Part shown: in pieces, positions 8,308 through 19,404 of the stretch
Layout: every line of letters begins with the position of its first letter
Numbering within the stretch: the first letter of the stretch is position 1
From: Oricola nitratireducens
Lineage (GTDB): Bacteria; Pseudomonadota; Alphaproteobacteria; Rhizobiales; Rhizobiaceae
Assembly: GCF_014904745.1 (NCBI RefSeq)
Contig: NZ_JACZCS010000008.1
Coordinates: 186,001-250,000, forward strand
Reading direction: 5' to 3'
Length of the DNA stretch: 64,000 bases
Program-made: the position numbers and the translations under genes
Notes under the pieces: generated by a model
The model's database searches: none
Told to the model about the DNA's origin: nothing
What the model saw: only the letters and a program-made list of their open reading frames with translations

Positions 8308-8766
8308 ATGCCGTTGCCGCCCTACCGGCACATGCCGGGCGTCAATGCGCGGCCCGACGAGGCGTTCTTCGCGGCGGTCAAGGCATCCGTGCCCGCCGCG
8401 ACGGCTGACGAGACCGGTGCGGAAAATGTCGCCTGGCGCTATGGGCTCCGGCTTGTGAATGCCGGTTTCTACTGGGAGGCGCACGAGGTGCTCGAGCCGG
8501 TCTGGCTCAATGCCGCGCCGAACAGCCGGGAACGGCATCTGGTCCAGGCCGTGATCCATCTGGCGAACGGCTTGCTGAAGCAGGCGATGGGTCGTCCGGG
8601 CGCAAGCCTGCGGCTGGCGGAACTGTGCCGCGGCGCGTTCGCCGGCGCCTTTCCGTCCGGGTCGGGAAGGCTGATGGGTATCGATTATGCCGATGCCGTT
8701 TCGGCTGTGGACGCATTGGCGCAGGGACGCACGGATATCCGGCTTTCAATGCGAGATGAAATATAA
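8308..8766 (+). CDS. DUF309 domain protein
   Basis: A small soluble protein (about 152 residues from the ATG at 8308) with the DUF309 hallmark GFYWEAHEVLEPVW in its middle and QAVIHLANGLLKQAMG after it. The family is helical and of unknown function. The start is uncertain: a TTG at 8290 and an ATG at 8332 are also in frame, and none has a strong ribosome site at normal spacing. It closes the ligase operon and is followed by the boxC promoter region. Its role in benzoate metabolism is not known. Confidence 0.75.
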   Translation: MPLPPYRHMPGVNARPDEAFFAAVKASVPAATADETGAENVAWRYGLRLVNAGFYWEAHEVLEPVWLNAAPNSRERHLVQAVIHLANGLLKQAMGRPGASLRLAELCRGAFAGAFPSGSGRLMGIDYADAVSAVDALAQGRTDIRLSMRDEI

Positions 8767-8850
8767 TTCACGTTACCGAATTTAGCGGAAATCTCTCTAG
8801 ACTACTGAAAATACGTGATAATATAAATCGATAAATGGTGGCTTTCGCAT

Positions 8851-8881
8851 TTGCTTTTTAAGGGGTGCGCACTATAATGCA
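8851..8881 (+). promoter_or_regulatory. boxC promoter overlapped by a putative BoxR operator
   Basis: A perfect TATAAT lies at 8873-8878 with TTGCTT (8851-8856) 16 bases upstream. The -10 hexamer is inside CGCA-CTATAA-TGCA (8868-8881), one base off the TGCA-N6-TGCA palindrome. A regulator bound there would block polymerase. Transcription would then begin near 8885, which excludes the ATG at 8877 as translation start of boxC. Confidence 0.5.
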
Positions 8882-8915
8882 TCAAACAGAAACATCACGA
8901 CCGGGAGTGAGTGAC

Positions 8916-10580
8916 GTGACCAAACGCATCGATTTCCAGACCGACCCTTCGCGCTATCGTCACTGGCGCGTCGACTATGACGGTCCGGTCGCGCATCTCT
9001 ACATGGATGTGGACGAGAAAGGCGGTCTGTTCGAGGGATATGAGCTGAAGCTCAACTCCTACGATCTCGGCGTCGATATCGAGCTGGCCGACGTCGTCCA
9101 GCGCATGCGTTTCGAGCATCCGGAAGTCGGGGCCGTGATCTTGCGGTCCGGCAAGCCGAACGTGTTCTGCGCCGGCGCGAATATCCGCATGCTGGGTGGC
9201 GCGGCGCATGCCCACAAGGTGAATTTCTGCAAGTTCACCAACGAGACCCGCAATACTTTCGAGGCGGCAGGCGCGGAGTCGGGACAGCACTATATCGCAG
9301 CGGTGAAGGGTGCGTGCGCGGGCGGCGGCTACGAGCTGGCCCTTGCCTGCGACCATATCATCCTGACCGACGACGGCACGACGACGGTGGCGCTGCCGGA
9401 AGTGCCGCTGCTGGCGGTCCTGCCGGGTACCGGCGGCCTGACGCGCGTCACCGACAAGCGCAAGGTGCGGCGCGATCTCGCCGACGTGTTCTGCTCCATC
9501 GAGGAAGGCGTCAAGGGACGCCGCGCGGTGGATTGGCGGCTGGTCGACGAAATCGTTCCGAACTCGAAATTCGACGAGAAGGTCAAGGCGCGCGCGGACG
9601 AGTTCGCGGCGAAGGAATCCCGCAATGCCGGTGCCAAGGGCATCGCGCTCACCCCGCTGCAGCGCGACATCGGCGAGGACGGGTCGGTCACCTATTCGCT
9701 GGTCGAGGTGCAGGTCGAGCGCGAAAAGGGCATTGCGACGATATCCATCGCCGGACCGGAGGGCAACGCACCGGCCTCGGTCGAGGATCTGCACGCGCAG
9801 GGCGCCGATGCCTGGATCCTGCGGCTGGCGCGCGAACTGGACGACGCGATCCTGCATCTGCGCCTCAACGAGCTTGAACTCGGCGTCATCGTCTTCAAGT
9901 CGCATGGCGATCCGGAACTGGTCGCCGCCCATGAGAAGCTGCTTCTCGACAACAAGGACAGCGACTGGCTGTCGCGGGAAATCCTGCTCTACTGGAAGCG
10001 TGTCCTGAAACGGATCGACCTGACCTCGCGCTCGCTGGTGGCGCTGATCGAGAACGGCTCGTGCTTTGCCGGCTTCCTCGCCGAAATCCTGTTTGCCTGC
10101 GACCGCTCATACATGATGGAAGGCGACTTCGAGGGCGACAACCGTCCGGTCGCCACGATCATGCTGACGGACGCCAATTTCGGCCCGTTCCCGATGTCGA
10201 ACGATCTCACCCGTCTGCAGACCAGGTTCCTCGGCGAGCCGGAGAAGGTCGACCAGGCGCATGAACGCATCGGCGAGGCGCTGGAAGCCTTCGACGCCAG
10301 CGATCTCGGGCTGGTGACATTTGCCTTCGACGATGTCGACTGGGAGGACGAGGTCCGCATCTTCCTGGAGGAGCGCGCAAGCTTCTCTCCCGATGCGATG
10401 ACCGGCATGGAGGCCAATCTGCGGTTCCCCGGCCCGGAAACCATGGAAACGCGCATCTTCGGACGCCTGACGGCGTGGCAGAACTGGATCTTCCAGCGCC
10501 CGAATGCCGTCGGTGAATCCGGCGCCCTGCAACGCTACGGCACGGGCAAGCGCGGCGAATACGACATGCGCCGGGTCTGA
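8916..10580 (+). CDS. boxC: Benzoyl-CoA-dihydrodiol lyase (2,3-epoxybenzoyl-CoA dihydrolase)
   Basis: BoxC hydrolyses 2,3-epoxybenzoyl-CoA to 3,4-dehydroadipyl-CoA semialdehyde and formate, opening the ring. The protein is an enlarged crotonase-family enzyme. The first half has VFCAGANIRMLGG and GACAGGGYELALACD, the oxyanion-hole motifs, and the second half repeats the fold with SCFAGFLAEILFACD. I choose the GTG at 8916 (554 residues) because GGGAG lies eight bases before it and the -10 hexamer at 8873-8878 overlaps the ATG at 8877. With the ATG the protein would be 567 residues. It leads the boxC-boxB-boxA run. Confidence 0.93.
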   Translation: MTKRIDFQTDPSRYRHWRVDYDGPVAHLYMDVDEKGGLFEGYELKLNSYDLGVDIELADVVQRMRFEHPEVGAVILRSGKPNVFCAGANIRMLGGAAHAHKVNFCKFTNETRNTFEAAGAESGQHYIAAVKGACAGGGYELALACDHIILTDDGTTTVALPEVPLLAVLPGTGGLTRVTDKRKVRRDLADVFCSIEEGVKGRRAVDWRLVDEIVPNSKFDEKVKARADEFAAKESRNAGAKGIALTPLQRDIGEDGSVTYSLVEVQVEREKGIATISIAGPEGNAPASVEDLHAQGADAWILRLARELDDAILHLRLNELELGVIVFKSHGDPELVAAHEKLLLDNKDSDWLSREILLYWKRVLKRIDLTSRSLVALIENGSCFAGFLAEILFACDRSYMMEGDFEGDNRPVATIMLTDANFGPFPMSNDLTRLQTRFLGEPEKVDQAHERIGEALEAFDASDLGLVTFAFDDVDWEDEVRIFLEERASFSPDAMTGMEANLRFPGPETMETRIFGRLTAWQNWIFQRPNAVGESGALQRYGTGKRGEYDMRRV

Positions 10581-10620
10581 CCGACCGGCATTCACCCATT
10601 CCAGAGAGGAGACATCCCAA

Positions 10621-12072
<1,452 letters not shown>

Positions 12073-12083
12073 GGCCAACAATA

Positions 12084-12113
12084 CCGGGAGGACGTGTCCG
12101 CATGTCCTCCCGG
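12084..12113 (+). other. Hairpin in the boxB-boxA gap
   Basis: A perfect stem with ten-base arms (CCGGGAGGAC at 12084-12093, GTCCTCCCGG at 12104-12113) and a ten-base loop follows the boxB stop by 11 bases. There is no T-run. It could protect the boxCB message and so favour oxygenase over reductase, matching the lower need for BoxA. Confidence 0.5.
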
Positions 12114-12148
12114 GCCAGTCAGTCGCCGACAGGGCGCGGCCGGGAGGA

Positions 12149-13348
12149 ATGATGAACAAGCCGGTAAAACAACACCTGATCGACCCGGAAATCTGCATCC
12201 GCTGCTACACCTGCGAAATGACCTGCCCGATCGAGGCGATCACGCATGACGACAGCAATGTCGTGGTCGATTTCGAAAAATGCGAATTCTGCATGGCTTG
12301 CATCCCGGTCTGCCCGACGGGCTCCATCGACGAGTGGCGGGTGGTCGAAACTCCCTATTCGCTCGAAGACCAGTTCGGCTGGGAGGAATTGCCCGTACAG
12401 CAGGAATTCGAAAGCGCGGCATCCGAGGCCGACACCTCCATCGAGGCGCTCGACGATGCGATGGCTGCGCTGCTCGCCGAAGCGCATTCGGGGGCCGGCG
12501 GCAAGGCGAAGGCGCCGGCATCGGCCTCCAAGCCGTCGATCAACCTCTATACGCTCGGCAAACCGGCCGAGGCGACGGTGCAGGGCAATTACCGGTTGAC
12601 AGCGGAGAACGCCGACACCGACGTCCGGCATATCATCCTGGATTTCGGAGGGCAGCCTTTCCCCGTCCTCGAAGGCCAGAGCATCGGCATCATCGCGCCG
12701 GGCGCCGACGCCGACGGCAAGCCGTATCTGCCGCGGCTCTATTCGATTTCCAGCCCGCGCGACGGCGAGCGGCCGAACTACAACAACCTGTCGCTGACGG
12801 TGAAGCGCGAGCCGAACGGGATCTGCTCGAATTATGTCTGCGATCTCAAGGTCGGCGACAAGGTGAAGGTGACCGGGCCGTTCGGCGCGACATTCCTGAT
12901 GCCGAACGATGCGCAGGCGAACCTCCTGATGATCTGCACCGGCACCGGATCGGCGCCGTTCCGCGCCTTCACGATGCGGCGGCAGCGCAGCAACGCCGGT
13001 TCGTCCGGCGGCATGACGCTGGTGTTCGGCGCGCGCACGCCGGAATCGCTGCCCTATTTCGGGCCGCTGAAGAAGGTTCCCGAAACGATCCTCAGGAAGC
13101 ATCTCGTCTTCAGCCGCATCGAGGGCGAACCGAAACACTATGTGCAGGACAAGCTGCGCGAGGAAGCCGGCGCGGTCGCGGAGATTCTCAAGGATCCGAA
13201 CGCCCATATCTACATTTGCGGGCTTCGTTCGATGGAAGAAGGTGTGGAGAAGGCACTGTCCGACATATCGGACGGGATTGGCATCGAGTGGGCGGCCGTG
13301 CGAAACGCGATGCGGGACGAGGGCCGCTACCATGTCGAGACCTATTGA
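12149..13348 (+). CDS. boxA: Benzoyl-CoA 2,3-epoxidase, NADPH reductase subunit
   Basis: BoxA transfers electrons from NADPH through FAD and two [4Fe-4S] clusters to BoxB. The N-terminal ferredoxin domain has CIRCYTCEMTCP and CEFCMACIPVCP. An acidic/alanine-rich linker (roughly residues 80-130) follows. The ferredoxin-NADP reductase module has LPRLYSISSPRD for FAD and CTGTGSAPFRAF for the nucleotide. The length of 399 residues is normal. The ATG at 12149 and the one at 12152 are adjacent, both behind GGGAGG. The stop shares one base with the next start. Confidence 0.95.
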   Translation: MMNKPVKQHLIDPEICIRCYTCEMTCPIEAITHDDSNVVVDFEKCEFCMACIPVCPTGSIDEWRVVETPYSLEDQFGWEELPVQQEFESAASEADTSIEALDDAMAALLAEAHSGAGGKAKAPASASKPSINLYTLGKPAEATVQGNYRLTAENADTDVRHIILDFGGQPFPVLEGQSIGIIAPGADADGKPYLPRLYSISSPRDGERPNYNNLSLTVKREPNGICSNYVCDLKVGDKVKVTGPFGATFLMPNDAQANLLMICTGTGSAPFRAFTMRRQRSNAGSSGGMTLVFGARTPESLPYFGPLKKVPETILRKHLVFSRIEGEPKHYVQDKLREEAGAVAEILKDPNAHIYICGLRSMEEGVEKALSDISDGIGIEWAAVRNAMRDEGRYHVETY

Positions 13349-13791
13349 TGAATGAGATTCCGAAAAATCCCGCGCAGTCGAACGTGTTCACACATGTCAT
13401 CCAGGTGCGGTGGGCGGACTGCGATCCGGCGAGGATCGCCTATACGGGCCGCATTCCCTATTTCGCCCTGGAAGCGATCGACACCTGGTGGGACGTTCAC
13501 ATCGGATATGACTGGTTCCGGATCAATGTCGACCGCAATGTCGGCACGCCCTTCGTGCATTTGTCGGTCGATTTCCGCAGCCCCGTCACGCCGCGCCATC
13601 CGCTGATCTGCGAAGTGCGGCTGATCCGGCTCGGCGAGAGTTCCGTGCGGTTTGCGGTCCGCGGGCTGCAGGACGGCGTGCTGTGCTTCGAGGGAGAGTT
13701 CGTGGAAGTGTTCGTGGAGGCCGAAGCTCACAGCAAGATCCCGGTTCCCGCGGATATCAGGCTGAAACTGGAGGCGCTCGTCACCGACTGA
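13348..13791 (+). CDS. Acyl-CoA thioesterase (4HBT/hotdog family)
   Basis: A hotdog-fold thioesterase of 147 residues. The active-site region VRWADCDPARIAYTGRI near residue 19 matches the 4-hydroxybenzoyl-CoA thioesterase type, with the catalytic aspartate in DCDPA. The start codon overlaps the boxA stop by one base, so it is coupled to the epoxidase genes. In box pathways such enzymes may release trapped CoA by hydrolysing benzoyl-CoA or dead-end thioesters. That role is an inference; the substrate is not shown by sequence. Confidence 0.87.
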   Translation: MNEIPKNPAQSNVFTHVIQVRWADCDPARIAYTGRIPYFALEAIDTWWDVHIGYDWFRINVDRNVGTPFVHLSVDFRSPVTPRHPLICEVRLIRLGESSVRFAVRGLQDGVLCFEGEFVEVFVEAEAHSKIPVPADIRLKLEALVTD

Positions 13792-13830
13792 CCACGCCGA
13801 AATCGCTTGGGGGGAACGAGCGACGCTTCC

Positions 13831-13844
13831 GGAATTATATTGCA
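13831..13844. promoter_or_regulatory. Putative BoxR half-site before boxR
   Basis: TGCA at 13841-13844 is preceded by the spacer TTATAT, the same spacer as in the 5216-5229 site, but the other half reads GGAA. It lies 42 bp before the boxR start and might serve weak autoregulation. Only one half matches. Confidence 0.3.
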
Positions 13845-13885
13845 CATCACGGCCACGCGGACTAGGTTGTGCCGGAGGAATCGCA

Positions 13886-14812
13886 ATGGGCGCCGTGACG
13901 AACGAAATCACCAATTTTCGCGGAGAAGTGCTTCCGGATGGCCCGTTGACGCCGGATTCCGGAGATGTCGAGGCATTCGTCGCGGCCGTCGGCGAAAGGG
14001 TCCGCAAGGCGCGCCAGCGCAAGGGCATCGCCCGGCGGGTGCTATCCGAATTGTCGGGCGTTTCGCAGCGTTACCTGGCGCAGCTCGAAAACGGCGGCGG
14101 CAACATCTCTATCGCACTCCTGTTCAAGGTTGCCAATGCGCTCGACCATCGAGTCGAATGGCTGGTCGGCGAGGAGGATCCTTGGGGCTCCGAGACCGCG
14201 CAGGTCGCCGAACTCTATCGCTCCGCCACCACCGAACAGCGCCAGCGCGTGATGCAGATTCTCGATCCGGGCCGGCCGGCGCAATTGCGCCGCCAGCGCA
14301 TTTGCCTGATCGGTCTGCGCGGCGCCGGGAAGTCGACACTCGGCCGGCTGCTCGGCAAGGAACTGTCGATCCCCTTCGTCGAATTGAACCGGGATATCGA
14401 GGAACAAAGCGGGATGCCGGTCGACGAGGTCATGGCGCTCTACGGGCTGGAAGGCTACCGGCGGCTGGAGCGACAGGCGCTCGAGCGGATCGTCGCGACT
14501 TCGGATTCGGTCGTCCTGGCGGTCGCGGGCGGGATCGTTTCAGAGCCCGAAACCTACGGCTTCCTGCTGCGGAATTTCCATACGATCTGGCTCAAGGCCA
14601 ATCCGGAAGAGCACATGAACCGGGTGCGCGCGCAGGGCGACGAACGCCCGATGGCCGGCAATCCGAAAGCGATGGACGAATTGAAGTCCATCCTGACCAG
14701 CCGGGAAGTCCTCTACGCAAAGGCGGAGTGCATCGTGAACACGAGCGGAAAGACGCTCGAGGAGAGCCGTCACGATCTCGTCGAGGCGATCGAGAAACTC
14801 GGGATCCTCTAA
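13886..14812 (+). CDS. boxR: BoxR/BzdR-type transcriptional regulator
   Basis: A one-component benzoyl-CoA-responsive repressor of 308 residues. The N-terminal part (about residues 30-95) is an XRE/Cro helix-turn-helix (RRVLSELSGVSQRYLAQLENG). The C-terminal part (from about residue 138) resembles shikimate kinase, with the Walker A motif GLRGAGKSTLGRLLG and FVELNRDIEEQSG. This two-domain layout is diagnostic of the BzdR/BoxR family, in which the kinase-like domain binds benzoyl-CoA. It is located directly after the box genes. The repeated TGCA-N6-TGCA-like sites in the cluster are its probable targets. Confidence 0.93.
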   Translation: MGAVTNEITNFRGEVLPDGPLTPDSGDVEAFVAAVGERVRKARQRKGIARRVLSELSGVSQRYLAQLENGGGNISIALLFKVANALDHRVEWLVGEEDPWGSETAQVAELYRSATTEQRQRVMQILDPGRPAQLRRQRICLIGLRGAGKSTLGRLLGKELSIPFVELNRDIEEQSGMPVDEVMALYGLEGYRRLERQALERIVATSDSVVLAVAGGIVSEPETYGFLLRNFHTIWLKANPEEHMNRVRAQGDERPMAGNPKAMDELKSILTSREVLYAKAECIVNTSGKTLEESRHDLVEAIEKLGIL

Positions 14813-14898
14813 ATCACGACAGGTGCCGCAGCCGCAGACCCGCCATCGCGGATGCGCTGGATCGGTCTTTTCAGATTGCCGCCAGATGCGGCATGAGC

Positions 14899-14912
14899 TG
14901 CAATATAAATCA
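14899..14912. promoter_or_regulatory. Putative BoxR half-site before the 3HCDH-like gene
   Basis: TGCA at 14899-14902 is followed by ATATAA, the reverse complement of the TTATAT spacer seen at 5220 and 13835, and then by ATCA. Only one half matches the palindrome. It lies 22 bp before the next start codon and may bring that gene into the same regulon. Confidence 0.25.
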
Positions 14913-14933
14913 TAAGTCGAGGAGGCATTTCGC

Positions 14934-15638
14934 ATGGGGGAGACGATCGACGGAAAACCAGTAAACGCCCCGGTCCTGCCGGGCGCTGGCGACCGCATTC
15001 TTGCCCGTTACCGGGAAGCCGCCGACACCGTCCTGATGGACGGGTCGACGCCCTGGGACATCGACGAGGCAATGGTGGAGTTCGGTTTTGCAATGGGGCC
15101 GTATGAAGCCCAGGACCTGTCCGGCCTCGACGTCGATTATGCCAACCGCAAACGGCAAGCCGCGACGCGCGATCCCGACCGCCGATATATTCCGATCTCC
15201 GACCGGATGGTCGAGGAAGGCCGGCTCGGCCGCAAGGCGGGCGTCGGCTGGTACCGGTATCCCGGGGGCGGCGGCGCGGTGATCGATCCGCTTCTCGAGG
15301 ATCTGGTGCGCGAGGAGGCGTATTTCGCCAAGGTCACCCGCTGCGAATACTCGCCCGAGGAAATCCGGACCAGGCTTGTCTTCGCGATGATCAACGAGGC
15401 GGCCGACCTCCTCGAAGAAGGTATCGTGGAGAGCGCCTGGGATATCGACATGGTCTCGATCCGTGACCTTGGCTTTCCGTCTTCGCGGGGCGGACTGTTG
15501 TCCTATGCCGACGCAGTCGGGCCGGAAAACGTCCTGCGGCAAATCGAGGAATTCGCAAGGGAAGATTCGGTCGTCTGGAAGGCGTCGCCGTTGCTTGAAC
15601 GCCTCGCGGCAAGCGGCCAACTTTTCCACGACCTGTAA
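14934..15638 (+). CDS. 3-hydroxyacyl-CoA dehydrogenase C-terminal domain protein lacking the NAD-binding domain
   Basis: A 234-residue protein that matches only the two C-terminal helical domains of FadB-like multifunctional enzymes. FAMGPYEAQDLSGLD and GRLGRKAGVGWYRYPGG lie in the first half, and AMINEAADLLEEGI and GFPSSRGGLLSYAD in the second. The crotonase and Rossmann NAD-binding parts, which carry catalysis, are absent, and no coding remnant of them lies upstream. A GAGGAGG ribosome site stands eight bases before its ATG, so it seems a real gene and not decay in place. It could form a complex with a separate subunit or be a relic. Dehydrogenase activity alone is unlikely. Confidence 0.8.
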   Translation: MGETIDGKPVNAPVLPGAGDRILARYREAADTVLMDGSTPWDIDEAMVEFGFAMGPYEAQDLSGLDVDYANRKRQAATRDPDRRYIPISDRMVEEGRLGRKAGVGWYRYPGGGGAVIDPLLEDLVREEAYFAKVTRCEYSPEEIRTRLVFAMINEAADLLEEGIVESAWDIDMVSIRDLGFPSSRGGLLSYADAVGPENVLRQIEEFAREDSVVWKASPLLERLAASGQLFHDL

Positions 15639-15751
15639 TTTCCGGGATCGGGCGCGATCCGGCACAAATCCGGGGCGGTGTAACCCTGTTACTTTTGCTT
15701 TGCGCCCGCCAATGGATAAAGTCCGCTGCGAGGATAGAGGGAGGAGGAAGG

Positions 15752-17137
<1,386 letters not shown>

Positions 17138-17143
17138 CCGGTC

Positions 17144-19156
17144 ATGGCAGAGCACGCCGCCGGAAAAACGGCATCGGTGCGATACCGCCTGCTTGCGATC
17201 GCGCTTCTGCCGACACTGGTTATCCTGCCGCTTCTGCTCGGCGTGACGATGTTGCGCTGGAACGCCAAGTTCGATTCCGTGCTGATCTCCAAGGTCAACG
17301 GCGACCTGACGATCGCGCACCAATATTTCAGCCGAATCCTCGAAAACACCGGCGAGCATATCGGCGCGCTTGGCAGTTCGGCGAAGTTTCGCGACACGCT
17401 GGAGAGCGGTCAGGGGCGGCCGCTTTCGGCGTTGCTGGAGGAAAACCGGAGCCGGCTCGGGCTCGATTTCCTCGTGCTGGCCGATGCGTCCGGCACGATC
17501 CTTTCCGTGGCGCCGTCAGGCGCGCATCCGCATATCGACACCACGCGCCCGGTTGTCGCCGAGGCGCTCGCCGGCATGCCGCAGACGGCGATCGACATAT
17601 TCGATGGCGACGAACTGAGCGCGATCTCGCCGGAGCTTGCCAGGCAAGCCTCGTTCGATCTGATCCCGACCCGCAACGCAGTGCCGACCGAGCGCGACCG
17701 CGAGACGCGCGGCATGGTTGTCCATTCGGCGACACCGGTCGATCTCGGCGGCCGTCCCGGGGTCCTGGTCGGCGGCATATTGCTCAATCGCAACCTGGAA
17801 TTCATCGATACGATCAACGACCTCGTTTACCGCGAGGCGAGTCTGCCGGAAGGAAGCCAGGGCACCGCGACACTGTTTCTCGACGATGTGCGCGTGAGCA
17901 CCAATGTCCGCCTGTTCGAAGGCCGCCGCGCGCTCGGCACGCGCGTCTCGGCGATCGTGCGCAAGACGGTGCTGGAGGAGGGCAAGGTCTGGCTGGCGCG
18001 CGCTTTCGTCGTCAATGACTGGTACATCTCGGCCTACGAACCGATCATCGATAGCGGCGGACAGCGTGTCGGCATGCTCTATGTCGGGTTCCTCGAGACG
18101 CCCTTCAAACGCACCAAGCAGATTACGCTTGGCACGGTGCTCGGCACCTTCATTCTGGCGGCGATGGCGAGCGTTCCGATCTTCCTGCGCTGGGCGCGCG
18201 GCATCTTCATGCCGCTGGAACGGATGAACAAGACCATCGCCCTTGTCGAGGACGGCGATCTGAGCGCCCGCTCGCATATCCGCGACGGCAAGGACGAGAT
18301 TTCACGCGTCGCATTCCATCTCGACGATCTTCTCGACCGAATCCAGGAGCGCGACCGGCAGTTGCGCGAATGGAACGAGGAGCTGAATGCCCGCGTCGAC
18401 CAGCGCACGCGCGAATTGCGGGACGCCAACCGGCAACTGGAGGCGACGACGAAACAGCTGGTCATGTCGGAAAAGCTCGCCGCAATCGGCGAAATCACCG
18501 CGGGCATCGCGCACGAGATCAACAATCCGATCGCGGTCATCCAGGGCAATCTCGAAGTCCTCCGCTCCATCGTCGGTGAAAAGGCAAAGGATGCCGCCAC
18601 GGAATTCCGGCTGATCGACGAGCAGGCCAACCGCATGAACCAGATCGTCACCAAGTTGCTGCAATTCGCCAAGCCGGAGGAATATGCCGGCTTCATCGAT
18701 CGCGACATGGCCCAAGCCGTCGTCTCGGACTGTCTTCCGCTGGTCGCCCATTTGCTCAGGAAGAACGAGATCGAGGTGGTGCGGGACGACCGGGCAACGC
18801 GTTTCGTCCTCGCCGACCGCACCGAATTGCAGCAGATCCTGATCAACCTGATCGTCAACGCAATTCACGCCATGCCGGAGGGCGGTACGCTGACGATTGC
18901 TTCGCAGGACCGGGACGACGACGGCAAGCCCGGTGTCGCCATCCGGATTTCCGATACGGGATCCGGGATTCCGCCCGACATCGTGGAGCGCATTTTCGAT
19001 CCGTTCTTCACGACGAAGCGCAGCGAGGGAACCGGCCTCGGCCTGTCGATCACGCAGATGCTCGTGCAGCGAAACAATGGCAAAATCTCGGTGGAAACCG
19101 CAGAGAACAAGGGCACGACCTTCACCATCTGGCTGCCGCAGGCCGAGGAAGCCTAG
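17144..19156 (+). CDS. Membrane sensor histidine kinase
   Basis: A 670-residue sensor with a first membrane helix at about residues 14-35 and a long periplasmic sensor (to about residue 325) of double-Cache-like character. A second helix (TVLGTFILAAMASVPIFL), a HAMP linker and a coiled coil follow. The HisKA box has its histidine in GIAHEINNP. The ATPase domain shows NLIVNAIHAMPEGG, DTGSGIP and GTGLGLSI. It follows the response regulator by six bases and is its cognate kinase. The ligand may be a carboxylate such as oxalate or formate, judged only from the transporter next door. Confidence 0.92.
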   Translation: MAEHAAGKTASVRYRLLAIALLPTLVILPLLLGVTMLRWNAKFDSVLISKVNGDLTIAHQYFSRILENTGEHIGALGSSAKFRDTLESGQGRPLSALLEENRSRLGLDFLVLADASGTILSVAPSGAHPHIDTTRPVVAEALAGMPQTAIDIFDGDELSAISPELARQASFDLIPTRNAVPTERDRETRGMVVHSATPVDLGGRPGVLVGGILLNRNLEFIDTINDLVYREASLPEGSQGTATLFLDDVRVSTNVRLFEGRRALGTRVSAIVRKTVLEEGKVWLARAFVVNDWYISAYEPIIDSGGQRVGMLYVGFLETPFKRTKQITLGTVLGTFILAAMASVPIFLRWARGIFMPLERMNKTIALVEDGDLSARSHIRDGKDEISRVAFHLDDLLDRIQERDRQLREWNEELNARVDQRTRELRDANRQLEATTKQLVMSEKLAAIGEITAGIAHEINNPIAVIQGNLEVLRSIVGEKAKDAATEFRLIDEQANRMNQIVTKLLQFAKPEEYAGFIDRDMAQAVVSDCLPLVAHLLRKNEIEVVRDDRATRFVLADRTELQQILINLIVNAIHAMPEGGTLTIASQDRDDDGKPGVAIRISDTGSGIPPDIVERIFDPFFTTKRSEGTGLGLSITQMLVQRNNGKISVETAENKGTTFTIWLPQAEEA

Positions 19157-19168
19157 ACAGCTTCCGGT

Positions 19169-19204
19169 TGCGACATTCTGTCCTTCAGTGGACAGAATGT
19201 CGCA
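19169..19204. promoter_or_regulatory. Putative upstream activator site for the NtrC-type regulator
   Basis: A perfect inverted repeat has arms TGCGACATTCTGTCC (19169-19183) and GGACAGAATGTCGCA (19190-19204) with a six-base centre. It begins 13 bp after the kinase stop and lies about 90 bp upstream of a sigma-54 promoter, the normal distance for an enhancer. No T-run follows, so a terminator is less likely, though it could also fold in RNA. Confidence 0.6.
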
Positions 19205-19279
19205 GTCCATCCGTCCATCCATCTTTCCTCCCCTTCCAGAAATCCCGGATTTCCGGCCATCGCCCGCAGTCTCGCGGTC

Positions 19280-19295
19280 TGGCACGGCCATTGCA
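19280..19295 (+). promoter_or_regulatory. Sigma-54 (-24/-12) promoter of the OFA transporter
   Basis: TGGCACGGCCATTGCA matches the sigma-54 consensus TGGCAC-N5-TTGC perfectly, including the W after TTGC. It points to the transporter start at 19405, giving a leader of roughly 100 bases. With the adjacent activator gene and the inverted repeat upstream this is a complete sigma-54 control unit. Confidence 0.8.
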
Positions 19296-19404
19296 GCGCA
19301 TGCGTGCCGGCACGCGTGGAGGTGCGACCGGCCGGGGGCACGCCATCGGGCGTCACTCGCATATTGCAATCGCAACGCCGCGGCGTTGCCTGGGAGGGAA
19401 GCGA

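Noticed and set aside
15680-15692. GTAAC-CCT-GTTAC inverted repeat before the response regulator gene
   Set aside because: Five-base arms are too short to support an operator without a second copy or known motif.
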